DNA from: Deltaproteobacteria bacterium
GTDB taxonomy: Bacteria > Myxococcota > Myxococcia > Myxococcales > 40CM-4-68-19
Assembly: GCA_025358085.1 (NCBI GenBank)
Contig: JANYKT010000140.1
Coordinates: 1 to 64,000 of the forward strand
Direction: 5' to 3'
Length of the DNA: 64,000 nucleotides
The position numbers and the translations under genes were made by a program. Positions 29,926-38,649 of the stretch are shown here, one piece after another. Below the pieces are notes generated by a model. It worked only from the letters and a program-made list of their open reading frames with translations. It was not told the origin of the DNA and made no database searches. The first letter of the stretch is position 1, and the number at the start of each line of letters is the position of its first letter.

Positions 29926-32514
29926 GTGCTCTCCCTTCTTCTGGCTCTGGTCCTTGCGCAGGCGGTCCCTGATCCGGTGGCCGAACCGGCCGACGCGCCG
30001 AAAGTCGCCGCGCCGGCAAAGACTTTCACGCCGCCCAGAATCGCGGGAGAGCCGGTCATCGCCGACTTTCCGCCAGGGGCGCAGGGAGCGGCGCGGGTGC
30101 TCCTTGAAATAGATCTTGATCAAGCGGGCGCCGTTGCGGTGGCGCGCGTGATCTCCGCGCCGCAGTCCGGCTTCGACGAGTCGGCACTGGCCGCCGCCAG
30201 GCGATTGAAGTTCGACCCGGCGCGGCTGGGCGGCACGCCGGTGGCGGTCCGGCTGCAATACGCTTTCAACTTCGCCGCGCCAAAAAAGCCCTTGGCCACC
30301 GAACTGCCAGTCAACTTCGCTGGCCTGGTGCGCGAGCGCGGGACGCGGCGGAAGCTGGCTGGTGTCGAGGTCGCCATCGGCTCTCTAATCGCTACCACCG
30401 ACGCGCAAGGCCGCTTCGCCATGCGCGGCGCGCCCGAAGGACCGGTGGCTGTCTCGGTCTCGAGTCCTGGCCACCGCGCTTTCACCGCGCGCGAGCGCAT
30501 CGGTCAGGGCGAGCGGCTGGAGGTCGCATATCGAATCGAGCCCGAATACGCGTCGCCGTTCGAAGCCACGGTGCAAGGCGAGCGCGAGCGGCAGGAGATC
30601 TCCAAGACGACCATTACCGCGGAGGAAATCGCCAAGATCCCCGGCTCCCAGGGCGACGCATTGAAGGTCATTGAAGACTTGCCGGGAGTGGCGCGCACCA
30701 GCCCCATCGGCGGCGGCCAGCTGGTCATTCGCGGCTCGAAGCCCGGCGACTCCTTCGTCTATCTCGACGGCGAGCCGATTCCGCTGCTCTATCATTTCGG
30801 CGCCATCTCCAGCACGGTCAATCCCGATCTGTTGGATGCTATCGAGTTCATTCCCGGCAACTTCAGCGCTGCTTATGGCGATATCACCGGCGGTTTGGTG
30901 GAGGTAAAGACGCGCAAGCTGCGCGAGGAACCTCACGGCTATGCCAACTTGAACCTGCTGGAGGCCAGCGCGCTGGTCGAAGGGCAAGTCGCGCCGGGGC
31001 TCACCCTCGCCGTGGCCGGGCGGCGCAGCTATATCGACGTCATCCTGCGCGCGGTGGCCCCGTCCAATGCTGACTTCGGGCTGACCGTCGCGCCCCGGTA
31101 TTACGACGCGCAGCTTCGCATCGATTGGCGGCCGCCCGCGAGCCCGCACCAGTTTTCCTTTCTGGCGCTCACCTCGGACGACGCGCTGGGCCTGGTGCTC
31201 AAGCGACCCACCGATCAGGACCCGAACCTCTCCGGCAGCATCGACGCCGAGACGGGCTTTCAGCAGCTCCGCGCCAGGCATATCTATCGGCACGGAGCGT
31301 TCTCGATTGAGACGGTTGCGATGTTCGAGAAGCTCTTGCTGCAGTTCGTGATCGGACCCTCGAACTTTTTCCTCAACGGGCACAATCTCTTCTTGCGCAG
31401 CACAGCCAGCGCCGAGGTCTCGGACGCGCTCGCTTTCTCCGGTGGAATCGACGCCGCCAACCGGCGCGTGGCGGTCGGCGCGACCTTCCGCCAGTCATTC
31501 CTTTTTCGCGAAGGCGACTTCAACTCGCAGGGTCCGCGTCCCGACGACGCCACCATCACCGTACCGCCCACGTTCTTCAACCGGCTCAGCCCTGGCGCCT
31601 GGGCCGAGGCGCGCATTCATCTACTCCCGAACCTGGTCATTACACCCGGTATTCGAATCGATACCTATACCTATGGTCCGAAAGACAGGAACACCACGCT
31701 GACCGTGACGCCGCGTGCGTCGGCGCGCTGGGAGGTCACGCCCGAGGTCGCTTTCAAGGGCGGGCTTGGCCTCTATTCGGAAGGCGCGCGCAACGGCGAC
31801 GCGGCCAGGCCGTTCGGCAACCCGGGGGTGCTCCCCGAGCGCGCGTGGCAGGCCACGCTGGGCACCGAATTGCGGCCGCTTCCAGGGGTGCTGATCACAG
31901 CCGAAACCTTCTACAAGGGATTGTCCGATCTCATCGTCCGCACCGACGCGACCGAGACTATCGACGGGCAGACGCTGCCCGTGGTCCTCGACAACGCGGG
32001 CAACGGACGCGTGTTCGGTGTCGAGGTCCTGATTCGCAAGGAGCTGACCTCGCGCTTCTTCGGCTGGCTCGCCTATACCTTCAGCCGCAGCGATCGCATC
32101 GACCGGCCCGGCCAGCCGCGCCGCCTCTTCGACTTCGACCAGACGCACAATCTGACCGCGATTGCCTCTTACAAGCTCGGCGGCGGCTGGCAGCTGGGAG
32201 CGCGTTATCGAATCATCACCGGCAATCCGGATACACCCGTGATTGGCTCCCGCTATCTCGCCACCTTCGATGCGTACCTGCCGATCTACGGGGCCGCAAA
32301 CTCAATGCGGCTTCCGACCTTTCACCAGCTCGACGTGCGGCTCGACAAGACCTGGACCTTCGACTCCTGGTTGCTGGACGCGTATCTGGACGTGCTCAAT
32401 GCCTACAACCACCGGGGTGTCGAAGGCTCGGTCTATAGCTATGATTTTACCGGCCATGCCTATTTCCGCGGCCTGCCGATCATACCCACGCTGGGACTGA
32501 AAGGATCATTCTGA
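29926..32514 (+). CDS. TonB-dependent receptor with N-terminal TonB-CTD-like and carboxypeptidase-regulatory domains
   Basis: ARVLLEIDLDQAGAVAVARVISAPQSGFDESALAAARRLKFDPARLGGTPVAVRLQYAFNF (TonB-CTD); LAGVEVAIGSLIATTDAQGRFAMRGAPEG; plug IPGSQGDALKVIEDLPGVARTSPIGGGQLVIRGSKPGDSFVYLDGEPI; beta-barrel. Confidence 0.9.
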   Translation: MLSLLLALVLAQAVPDPVAEPADAPKVAAPAKTFTPPRIAGEPVIADFPPGAQGAARVLLEIDLDQAGAVAVARVISAPQSGFDESALAAARRLKFDPARLGGTPVAVRLQYAFNFAAPKKPLATELPVNFAGLVRERGTRRKLAGVEVAIGSLIATTDAQGRFAMRGAPEGPVAVSVSSPGHRAFTARERIGQGERLEVAYRIEPEYASPFEATVQGERERQEISKTTITAEEIAKIPGSQGDALKVIEDLPGVARTSPIGGGQLVIRGSKPGDSFVYLDGEPIPLLYHFGAISSTVNPDLLDAIEFIPGNFSAAYGDITGGLVEVKTRKLREEPHGYANLNLLEASALVEGQVAPGLTLAVAGRRSYIDVILRAVAPSNADFGLTVAPRYYDAQLRIDWRPPASPHQFSFLALTSDDALGLVLKRPTDQDPNLSGSIDAETGFQQLRARHIYRHGAFSIETVAMFEKLLLQFVIGPSNFFLNGHNLFLRSTASAEVSDALAFSGGIDAANRRVAVGATFRQSFLFREGDFNSQGPRPDDATITVPPTFFNRLSPGAWAEARIHLLPNLVITPGIRIDTYTYGPKDRNTTLTVTPRASARWEVTPEVAFKGGLGLYSEGARNGDAARPFGNPGVLPERAWQATLGTELRPLPGVLITAETFYKGLSDLIVRTDATETIDGQTLPVVLDNAGNGRVFGVEVLIRKELTSRFFGWLAYTFSRSDRIDRPGQPRRLFDFDQTHNLTAIASYKLGGGWQLGARYRIITGNPDTPVIGSRYLATFDAYLPIYGAANSMRLPTFHQLDVRLDKTWTFDSWLLDAYLDVLNAYNHRGVEGSVYSYDFTGHAYFRGLPIIPTLGLKGSF

Positions 32515-33407
32515 TGCGTGCGTTCATGCTTGCTGCCGCGGGACTCCTGCTGGCCGGCTGCCCCGACGGCCTCGAGCGGCAGTCGCACGTCAGCAAATTG
32601 CGCGTACTCGCGGTGCGGGCCGAGCCTTCCGAGCTTTTGCTCCAGCCCAACGCCGGCCTGCCGCGCACGGTCTTCACCGCGCTCGCGGTCGAGCCTTCGG
32701 GCGCACCCATCACCATCCGGTATGCCCTGTGTGAAACCTTGAGCGGCGTCCCCTCCGCGCAGCTCGCTTGTCCGGGTGACGCCGGAATCGATCTCGACTC
32801 CGACGCTGGCTCGCTCTCGGCCACGCTGGATCTCGCCGACCCGCGCGTCCTCGCCTTTGCCCTTGCAAATGGCGGCATTGTCCCGGCCGACGCTGGTGGC
32901 TTGCTCGCCAAAGGCATTCCATTGCTGGTGGGCTTCACGGCGAACGCGCCCGCCTTCGGCAATGCCGACGGAGGCCCGCCCGCGCAGCAAGGCTCGTTGC
33001 AAGTCCTGAACGGTTTCACCACTGTCACCGTGCGCACCGGCGCGCCGGCCGACACCAATCCGACGCTGCTCGGATTGCAAATCGCGGAAGAGCTGGACGG
33101 CGGCGTCCTTTTGCCCGCCATCGAGGCGCGGCCGGAACTGCAGCTGCGGCCCGGCACAACCGTGCACCTCATTCCGGTGCCGGGGCCCAAGGATGATCCG
33201 TCGAAGCGTTACGGCTTCAGCTTTTTCACTACCGACGGAAGCACGAGCTCTTTGCGTTCGACGGACACCACCTCAACGGGCCAGCCAGCGGATATCTGGA
33301 TTGAGTGGACGACGCCGCTCTTGCCGCAGACCGTGCGGATCTGGGTGGTCGTGCGCGACGGACGTGGCGGCACCGGCTGGATCGAGCGCTCGGTTGCAGT
33401 GCGCTGA
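32514..33407 (+). CDS. Putative lipoprotein, hypothetical (coupled to the TonB receptor)
   Basis: MRAFMLAAAGLLLAGCPDG lipobox; start overlaps the receptor stop. Confidence 0.75.
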   Translation: MRAFMLAAAGLLLAGCPDGLERQSHVSKLRVLAVRAEPSELLLQPNAGLPRTVFTALAVEPSGAPITIRYALCETLSGVPSAQLACPGDAGIDLDSDAGSLSATLDLADPRVLAFALANGGIVPADAGGLLAKGIPLLVGFTANAPAFGNADGGPPAQQGSLQVLNGFTTVTVRTGAPADTNPTLLGLQIAEELDGGVLLPAIEARPELQLRPGTTVHLIPVPGPKDDPSKRYGFSFFTTDGSTSSLRSTDTTSTGQPADIWIEWTTPLLPQTVRIWVVVRDGRGGTGWIERSVAVR

Positions 33408-33509
33408 TTTTCTTCGACGCAGCGCCCACAGTACGAAGCAGTAACGCGACAAGCCACTCCCCCTGCGTTGAGCAGTGGATAGTTTATATCCACGAAGGAG
33501 GGAACCAAC

Positions 33510-34781
33510 TTGAGCGACAACGCATCCTCGAAGCCACAAGCGCGCGTCCTCTGCATTTTGCCCAGCGTGCCTCTCCCCGCCGATACAGGCGGCAATCTCC
33601 GCACGCTGTCACTCGTGCGGGCGCTCGATGACGCCTTCGAAACCAGCACTTTGACCTGGGCGCGTGATGGGCAGGAATCGGAGCGTTTCCGCGCCCGGAT
33701 GCGCGGGGACGTCACCATCCTGAACAAGCCGCACAAGGTCGATGCAACCATTGCGATGGCCATCAGCGCACTGACCGGCCGCCCGCTCGGCTACTCGAGG
33801 TACGGCCTGTTTCCCAAGCGCATTCTAGCCCTGCTGTCCAGCCGTCAATTCGATGCCATTCACTTCGATCACCCGCATACCGCGCTCTCCTGGCCGCTCT
33901 TGCGTCGCTTGCAGCCCAACGCCAGGCTGGTGCTCGACGCGCACAACATCGAGGCTGAAATCCTCGAGCGGCTGATACCGCTCAAGCCAAAGTGGAAGCG
34001 GCCGCTCTTCAGATTCCAGGCCCGGCGCATCCGCGCGCTCGAGCGTGGGCTGGCCAAGGCAATGGATCTGGTATTGACCTGCTCCGATCGCGACGCCGAC
34101 GCCTTTCGCAGGCTCGGGGCGAAGAGCGTCCGCGTGGTCCCCAACGGCGTTCCGCCGCTCGCGCCGATGTCGGGGGGCGTCCGCCGCGACGTGCTCTTTG
34201 TCGGTTCAATGGACTGGCAGCCCAACACCGATGCAGCCATCGCGCTGGCGCGTGACATCTGGCCGCTGGTGCGAGGCAGGCTCGGCGACGCCCGGCTCGT
34301 GCTGGTTGGTCGCAATCCGCCTGAGCAGGTGAGGGCGCTCGCAGCAGATGACATCATCGTCGCGGGCGGCGTGCCTTCGGTGCAGCCCTATCTGGAGACG
34401 GCGCGCGTCACCGCGATTCCACTGCGAGCGGGTTCGGGGACGCGCATCAAGATCCTCGAGGCGTGGGCCGCGAGCGTCCCGGTGATTGCCTCGCGCATTG
34501 CCGCCGAAGGACTGCCCTACGGCGACGGACGAGATCTGCTTTTGGCCGGAAGCCCCGGGGAGTTCGCGCAAAAGCTCGAGACCGTCTTTGCTGATCCAGA
34601 CCTTTCGTCGCGGCTGGCCGAGGGTGGCCGCGAGTCCGCCGAGCCGTTCGGGCAGTCAAAGATCGCCGAGAAAGCGGTGGCCGCCTATTGCGAAGAGCTG
34701 GGCATCGACGGCGACTGGACCAATGACAGCGCGCGCCGGTACAGGACCGCGTACGACGCTGCCATCGCTTCGACCGCGTAA
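33510..34781 (+). CDS. Glycosyltransferase (GT4-like)
   Basis: LPADTGGNLRTLSLVRAL, VVPNGV, VLFVGSMDWQPNTDAAI, IPLRAGSGTRIKILEAWAASVPVIAS; TTG start after ggaggga. Confidence 0.88.
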   Translation: MSDNASSKPQARVLCILPSVPLPADTGGNLRTLSLVRALDDAFETSTLTWARDGQESERFRARMRGDVTILNKPHKVDATIAMAISALTGRPLGYSRYGLFPKRILALLSSRQFDAIHFDHPHTALSWPLLRRLQPNARLVLDAHNIEAEILERLIPLKPKWKRPLFRFQARRIRALERGLAKAMDLVLTCSDRDADAFRRLGAKSVRVVPNGVPPLAPMSGGVRRDVLFVGSMDWQPNTDAAIALARDIWPLVRGRLGDARLVLVGRNPPEQVRALAADDIIVAGGVPSVQPYLETARVTAIPLRAGSGTRIKILEAWAASVPVIASRIAAEGLPYGDGRDLLLAGSPGEFAQKLETVFADPDLSSRLAEGGRESAEPFGQSKIAEKAVAAYCEELGIDGDWTNDSARRYRTAYDAAIASTA

Positions 34782-35815
34782 TCGCGGGAGCGCAGCAGGG
34801 CTCTCTCATTGATTGAGCGGCGCAGTGCGGGATCGCGCAGCCGCTCAATCGCGTCGGCCAGCGCGCTCGCATTTCCAGGCGGGACCAGCAGGCCCGCCCC
34901 CTCGCGCAGCACGCTCGGCAGTTCGCCGACGGCGGTCGCGACCAGCGGGCGTTCCAGCATGGCGGCCTCCAGCGCCACCAGCGGGAGGCCCTCGGTCAGC
35001 GACGGAATCACCACGGCATCCGCGGCGGCGAAGGCGAGGCGCGGGTCGGCCAGATAACCGAGCCAGCGCACGCGCAGGCCGGCCGCGCTCTTTTCCAGCG
35101 TCTGGCGCAGCGGACCATCCCCTGCCACCAGCAACAGTGGCGCGCGCTCTTTGAGCTTGCGCAAGGCTTCCAGCAAGAAACCGATGCCCTTCTCTTCAGA
35201 GAGCCGTCCAATCACCGCGATGACGAACTCTTCATTGGATGCAGAATCGAGATTCAACTCCAGCGGTGCGCGTGCGACGGCGCGCTCCTCCGCGGAGATC
35301 GGCCGCGCGGGGCTGAGCCCATTGGGGATGAACGAAACCGGCGCGGTCCACACCCAGCGCGAAAGCGTGTCTTCGAGGCTGCGGCTTACGACCGCGACCG
35401 CGCGGGTCAAGTTGCCGAGCAGCCTCGCGAACAGTTCATAGAAGCGGACGGCAGGCGTGCTGCGCGTCTCGCCGTGATAGGTCGCGACCACGGGGACGCG
35501 GGCAATCAATCCCGCAATCAAGGCGACCAGCAGAGTCTTGAAATCGTGCGCGTGCAAGAGCCGTACCTCGCGCTCGCGGACGACCTTGGCCACGGCACGC
35601 GCGCAATCGATATCGAAACGGCTCGTGGTATCGAATCGAATGCCCAGAACGCCCGCACGGCTGGCGGCTTCGACGAGCTCGCAAGGCTCGCCGGGGGGAG
35701 AGACGCCACCGATCAGGGCACGGAAAGGCTGACCCGTGGCGGCGGCGAGTGCCAGCACCGCGCGGTCGGCGCCATAGAGCCGCTTGCCCTGCCTTAAATG
35801 GAGGACGCCAATCAC
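34685..35815 (-). CDS. Glycosyltransferase (GT4 family)
   Basis: FIPNGLSPARP, VIAVIGRLSEEKGIGFLLEAL, AVVIPSLTEGLPLVALEAAMLERPLVATAVGELPSVL. Confidence 0.9.
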   Translation of the reverse strand: MIGVLHLRQGKRLYGADRAVLALAAATGQPFRALIGGVSPPGEPCELVEAASRAGVLGIRFDTTSRFDIDCARAVAKVVREREVRLLHAHDFKTLLVALIAGLIARVPVVATYHGETRSTPAVRFYELFARLLGNLTRAVAVVSRSLEDTLSRWVWTAPVSFIPNGLSPARPISAEERAVARAPLELNLDSASNEEFVIAVIGRLSEEKGIGFLLEALRKLKERAPLLLVAGDGPLRQTLEKSAAGLRVRWLGYLADPRLAFAAADAVVIPSLTEGLPLVALEAAMLERPLVATAVGELPSVLREGAGLLVPPGNASALADAIERLRDPALRRSINERALLRSRDYAVEAMAASYAVLYRRALSLVQSPSMPSSSQ

Positions 35816-36891
35816 GACAGGTCGCGGTACAGCGCTGCGTAGGCGTCGACCATCGGTTCGATGGAATGCTTTTGTGCGCGCTGCTGCGCCGCCAGGCCCA
35901 GTCGAGAGCGCAAGTCTGCGTCGCGCACCAGCCGGTCGAGCGCACGGCCGAGAGCGTCGCGGTCGCCCAGCGTCACCAGCAGCGCCGACTCGCCGTCTGC
36001 GTGGATCTCCTCGATCGCCGAGAGCCGGTGCGCGACCGTGGGCAGGCCCGCCGCCATGGCCTCCAGCATCGAGAGCGATCGGCCCTCGCTGAGCGAAGTC
36101 TGCGCGTAGATGTCGAAGGCGGGAAGCAGGCGAGATCCATTGATGACGACGCCGGCAAAATGGACATTGACTTGGCCATGGGCCTTCGCGCGCAGTTCGG
36201 CCTCCATTGAACCGTTGCCAATCAGATAGAGGTGCACGTTGGCGCGATCCCTGAACCGGTCGAGAAAGGCATCAATCAAACGGTCTGGTCCCTTGATTTC
36301 CCGCAGGCCGCCCAGATATCCGATCGCAAGGGTACCTTCGGGAATCTGCAGCTCCTTGCGCGCCTGCCCGCGGGCGCCGCTCGCAGGCGCGTCGAGCGGG
36401 ACGCCATTCGCAATCACCGGCACCCGCGACGACGATGGCGCCCAGGCGCGGATGTCGTCGCGAACCTGCTCGCCGCAGGCGACCAGCGCCTCCGAGAAGC
36501 GGGCCGCGAGATTGGCCGCCTGCCGCTTGCGGCCCTGCGGGGTGCGCTGCTCGTGGAAGGTCGCGAGGACTTTGGTCGAGGGGCTGGTGGCGCGCACCGC
36601 CGCGGCATTGAGAAAGGGACCGAGGTCGTGCGCGTGCAGGACGGTGGCGCCCGAGCGCTGCAAGGCCCCGCGCACGCCGAGGATGGCCTTGAGCGAGAGC
36701 CCGTCGCTGGTGATGTGTTCGAGCGGAACGTCCTGCGAACGCGCCAGGTCGCGCATGGGCCCGTCCGGACCCAGCGCGATGAGCGTGGGCTCGATGCCGC
36801 GCTTGCGGCCGCGCACCGAGAGCTGGACGACCAGCTGCTCCAGCCCGCCGAGATCGAGGCCGTACATCAAGTGCGCAACCCTGAGTTCCAT
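35812..36891 (-). CDS. Glycosyltransferase (GT4 family)
   Basis: LMYGLDLGGLEQLV, VIANGVPLDA, IGYLGGLREIKGPDRLIDAF, YAQTSLSEGRSLSMLEAMAAGLPTVA. Confidence 0.9.
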   Translation of the reverse strand: MELRVAHLMYGLDLGGLEQLVVQLSVRGRKRGIEPTLIALGPDGPMRDLARSQDVPLEHITSDGLSLKAILGVRGALQRSGATVLHAHDLGPFLNAAAVRATSPSTKVLATFHEQRTPQGRKRQAANLAARFSEALVACGEQVRDDIRAWAPSSSRVPVIANGVPLDAPASGARGQARKELQIPEGTLAIGYLGGLREIKGPDRLIDAFLDRFRDRANVHLYLIGNGSMEAELRAKAHGQVNVHFAGVVINGSRLLPAFDIYAQTSLSEGRSLSMLEAMAAGLPTVAHRLSAIEEIHADGESALLVTLGDRDALGRALDRLVRDADLRSRLGLAAQQRAQKHSIEPMVDAYAALYRDLS

Positions 36892-36948
36892 CCTGAACGC
36901 CTCCCGCCGGGAAGCTAGCCAGCAGGCAGGCCAGGGGCAACTCTCTTC

Positions 36949-38649
36949 TCAGTGCGGAGAGGCGCCCGCGGAGACGCGCCAGATGGTTCCGTTCGCGTCC
37001 TCGCTGACCAGGAGAGCTCCGTCGCGCGCGACCGCGACGCCGACCGGGCGGCCCCAGACACCGTCTTTGTCGACCACGAACCCGGTGAGAAAGTCTTCAT
37101 ACTCGCCAGTCGGGATGCCGTCGTGCAGCAGCACGCGCACGACCTTGTAGCCGGTGCGGCGCGCGCGATTCCAGGAGCCATGAAAGGCGGCGAACCCGTC
37201 CCCGCGATATTCAATCGGAAAAGTCGCGCCGTCATAGAAAGTCATCTGCAGGGAGGCGGAGTGCGCCTGGACCAGCACGTCGGGCATCGAGACCTTGCCT
37301 TTCAAATCAGGACGGTCCCCTTTGAGCCGCGGGTCTTCGTGGTCGCCGAGCCAATACCAGGGCCAGCCATAGAATGCGCCTTCGCGCACCCGCGTGATGT
37401 AATCCGGTAGGAGATCGTCGCCCATCCCGTCGCGCTCATTGGTTGAGCACCACAGATCGCCCGTCGTGGGATGCACCGCGAGGCCGACGCAGTTGCGCAG
37501 GCCGGTGGCGAAGATTGCGCCATTCTTGCCGTCGGGGTCGAAGACCAATACGTCGGCGCGGCGCTCTTCTTCGCCCCAGGCGGCGCCCAGCGTTTTGATC
37601 TGGCCGAGTTCCTTTGCTGCCCGCTTCGGCATTTGCTCAGCGACGTTCGACTCCGACCCGACCGAGACAAACATGCGCTTGCCGTCGCGCGAAAAGGCGA
37701 GGTCGCGCGTCCAGTGGCCGCCGCTCCCGCTGGCAAGCTTGCTCACGACGGTCTCGCGCGGGCCGCGGGCGGCGAGGTCACCTGCTCGATAAGCAAAGCG
37801 CAAGACCGCATTGCCTTCGCCGATATAGACCCATTGCGGATTTTCGCGCGGATAGAAAGCAATGCCGAAGGGGCGGTCGAGGTTTTTTGCGAAGATCTCA
37901 TTGCGCTCGATGGTGGCGCCCCTGGAGCGCAGTACACGGATGCGGCCGGCGGCGCTCTCGGCGATGAAGATGTCCCCATTGGGTGCGACGCGCAGCTCGC
38001 GCGGGGCGTCCAGGTCCTTTGCCAGGAGCTCGACGGTAAAGCCGGCCGGCGCGATTGGCTTCTTGCCCGCCGGCGGGTCCACCACGCTTGGGCCATTGTG
38101 CGCCGAGGCGGTCGCGAAGGGCGCAGGGAGGTCGTTCAGTGTGATGCGGCGACGGACGCCCGGTGCATCGGTGGTGAAATCGCTGAGTGCGGCGGCGCCC
38201 GCGCGCACCGCCAGCGACGGCTTTGCGGGAGCGCCACCGGTTGCGCCTGCGCGCTCTACGCTCTCCACCGGAGTCGCCTCGACCGGTGTGGCGCGCAGCG
38301 TTTGCAGATACGCGACGACATCGCGGCGCTCGGCCGCCTCCGGGACGGGGACGAGCATGGTTGTTCCTGGTACCAGTCGCGTTGGGCCGGAGAGGAACCG
38401 ATCGAGCGTGGCCGGGTCCCAAGTGAGCCCGCTCGCGCGCAGCGCTCTGGAGTAGCCGAACCGCGGCCCGCTGGCTGCCTTCCTTCCGACGACGCCGCCG
38501 AGTCCGGGCCCTTGCGCGCTCGCGCTGGTGCCCAGATGGCAGACCGCGCAGCGCTGCTTGAAGAGAACTTCACCGCGGGCGGCGGAGGAGCCGTCGGCAG
38601 GCCTGCTGCAGGCGGCCAGAACGAGCGCGAACGACAAGGCGAGTCTCAT
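36949..38649 (-). CDS. Cytochrome c / PQQ-type sugar dehydrogenase lipoprotein
   Basis: LVLAACSRPADG lipobox, CAVCH haem site, FTVELLAKDLDAPRELRVAPNGDIFIAESAAGRIRVLR, HPTTGDLWCSTNERDGMGDDLLPDYITRV. ATG 38649; ORF opens at 38997. Confidence 0.88.
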   Translation of the reverse strand: MRLALSFALVLAACSRPADGSSAARGEVLFKQRCAVCHLGTSASAQGPGLGGVVGRKAASGPRFGYSRALRASGLTWDPATLDRFLSGPTRLVPGTTMLVPVPEAAERRDVVAYLQTLRATPVEATPVESVERAGATGGAPAKPSLAVRAGAAALSDFTTDAPGVRRRITLNDLPAPFATASAHNGPSVVDPPAGKKPIAPAGFTVELLAKDLDAPRELRVAPNGDIFIAESAAGRIRVLRSRGATIERNEIFAKNLDRPFGIAFYPRENPQWVYIGEGNAVLRFAYRAGDLAARGPRETVVSKLASGSGGHWTRDLAFSRDGKRMFVSVGSESNVAEQMPKRAAKELGQIKTLGAAWGEEERRADVLVFDPDGKNGAIFATGLRNCVGLAVHPTTGDLWCSTNERDGMGDDLLPDYITRVREGAFYGWPWYWLGDHEDPRLKGDRPDLKGKVSMPDVLVQAHSASLQMTFYDGATFPIEYRGDGFAAFHGSWNRARRTGYKVVRVLLHDGIPTGEYEDFLTGFVVDKDGVWGRPVGVAVARDGALLVSEDANGTIWRVSAGASPH

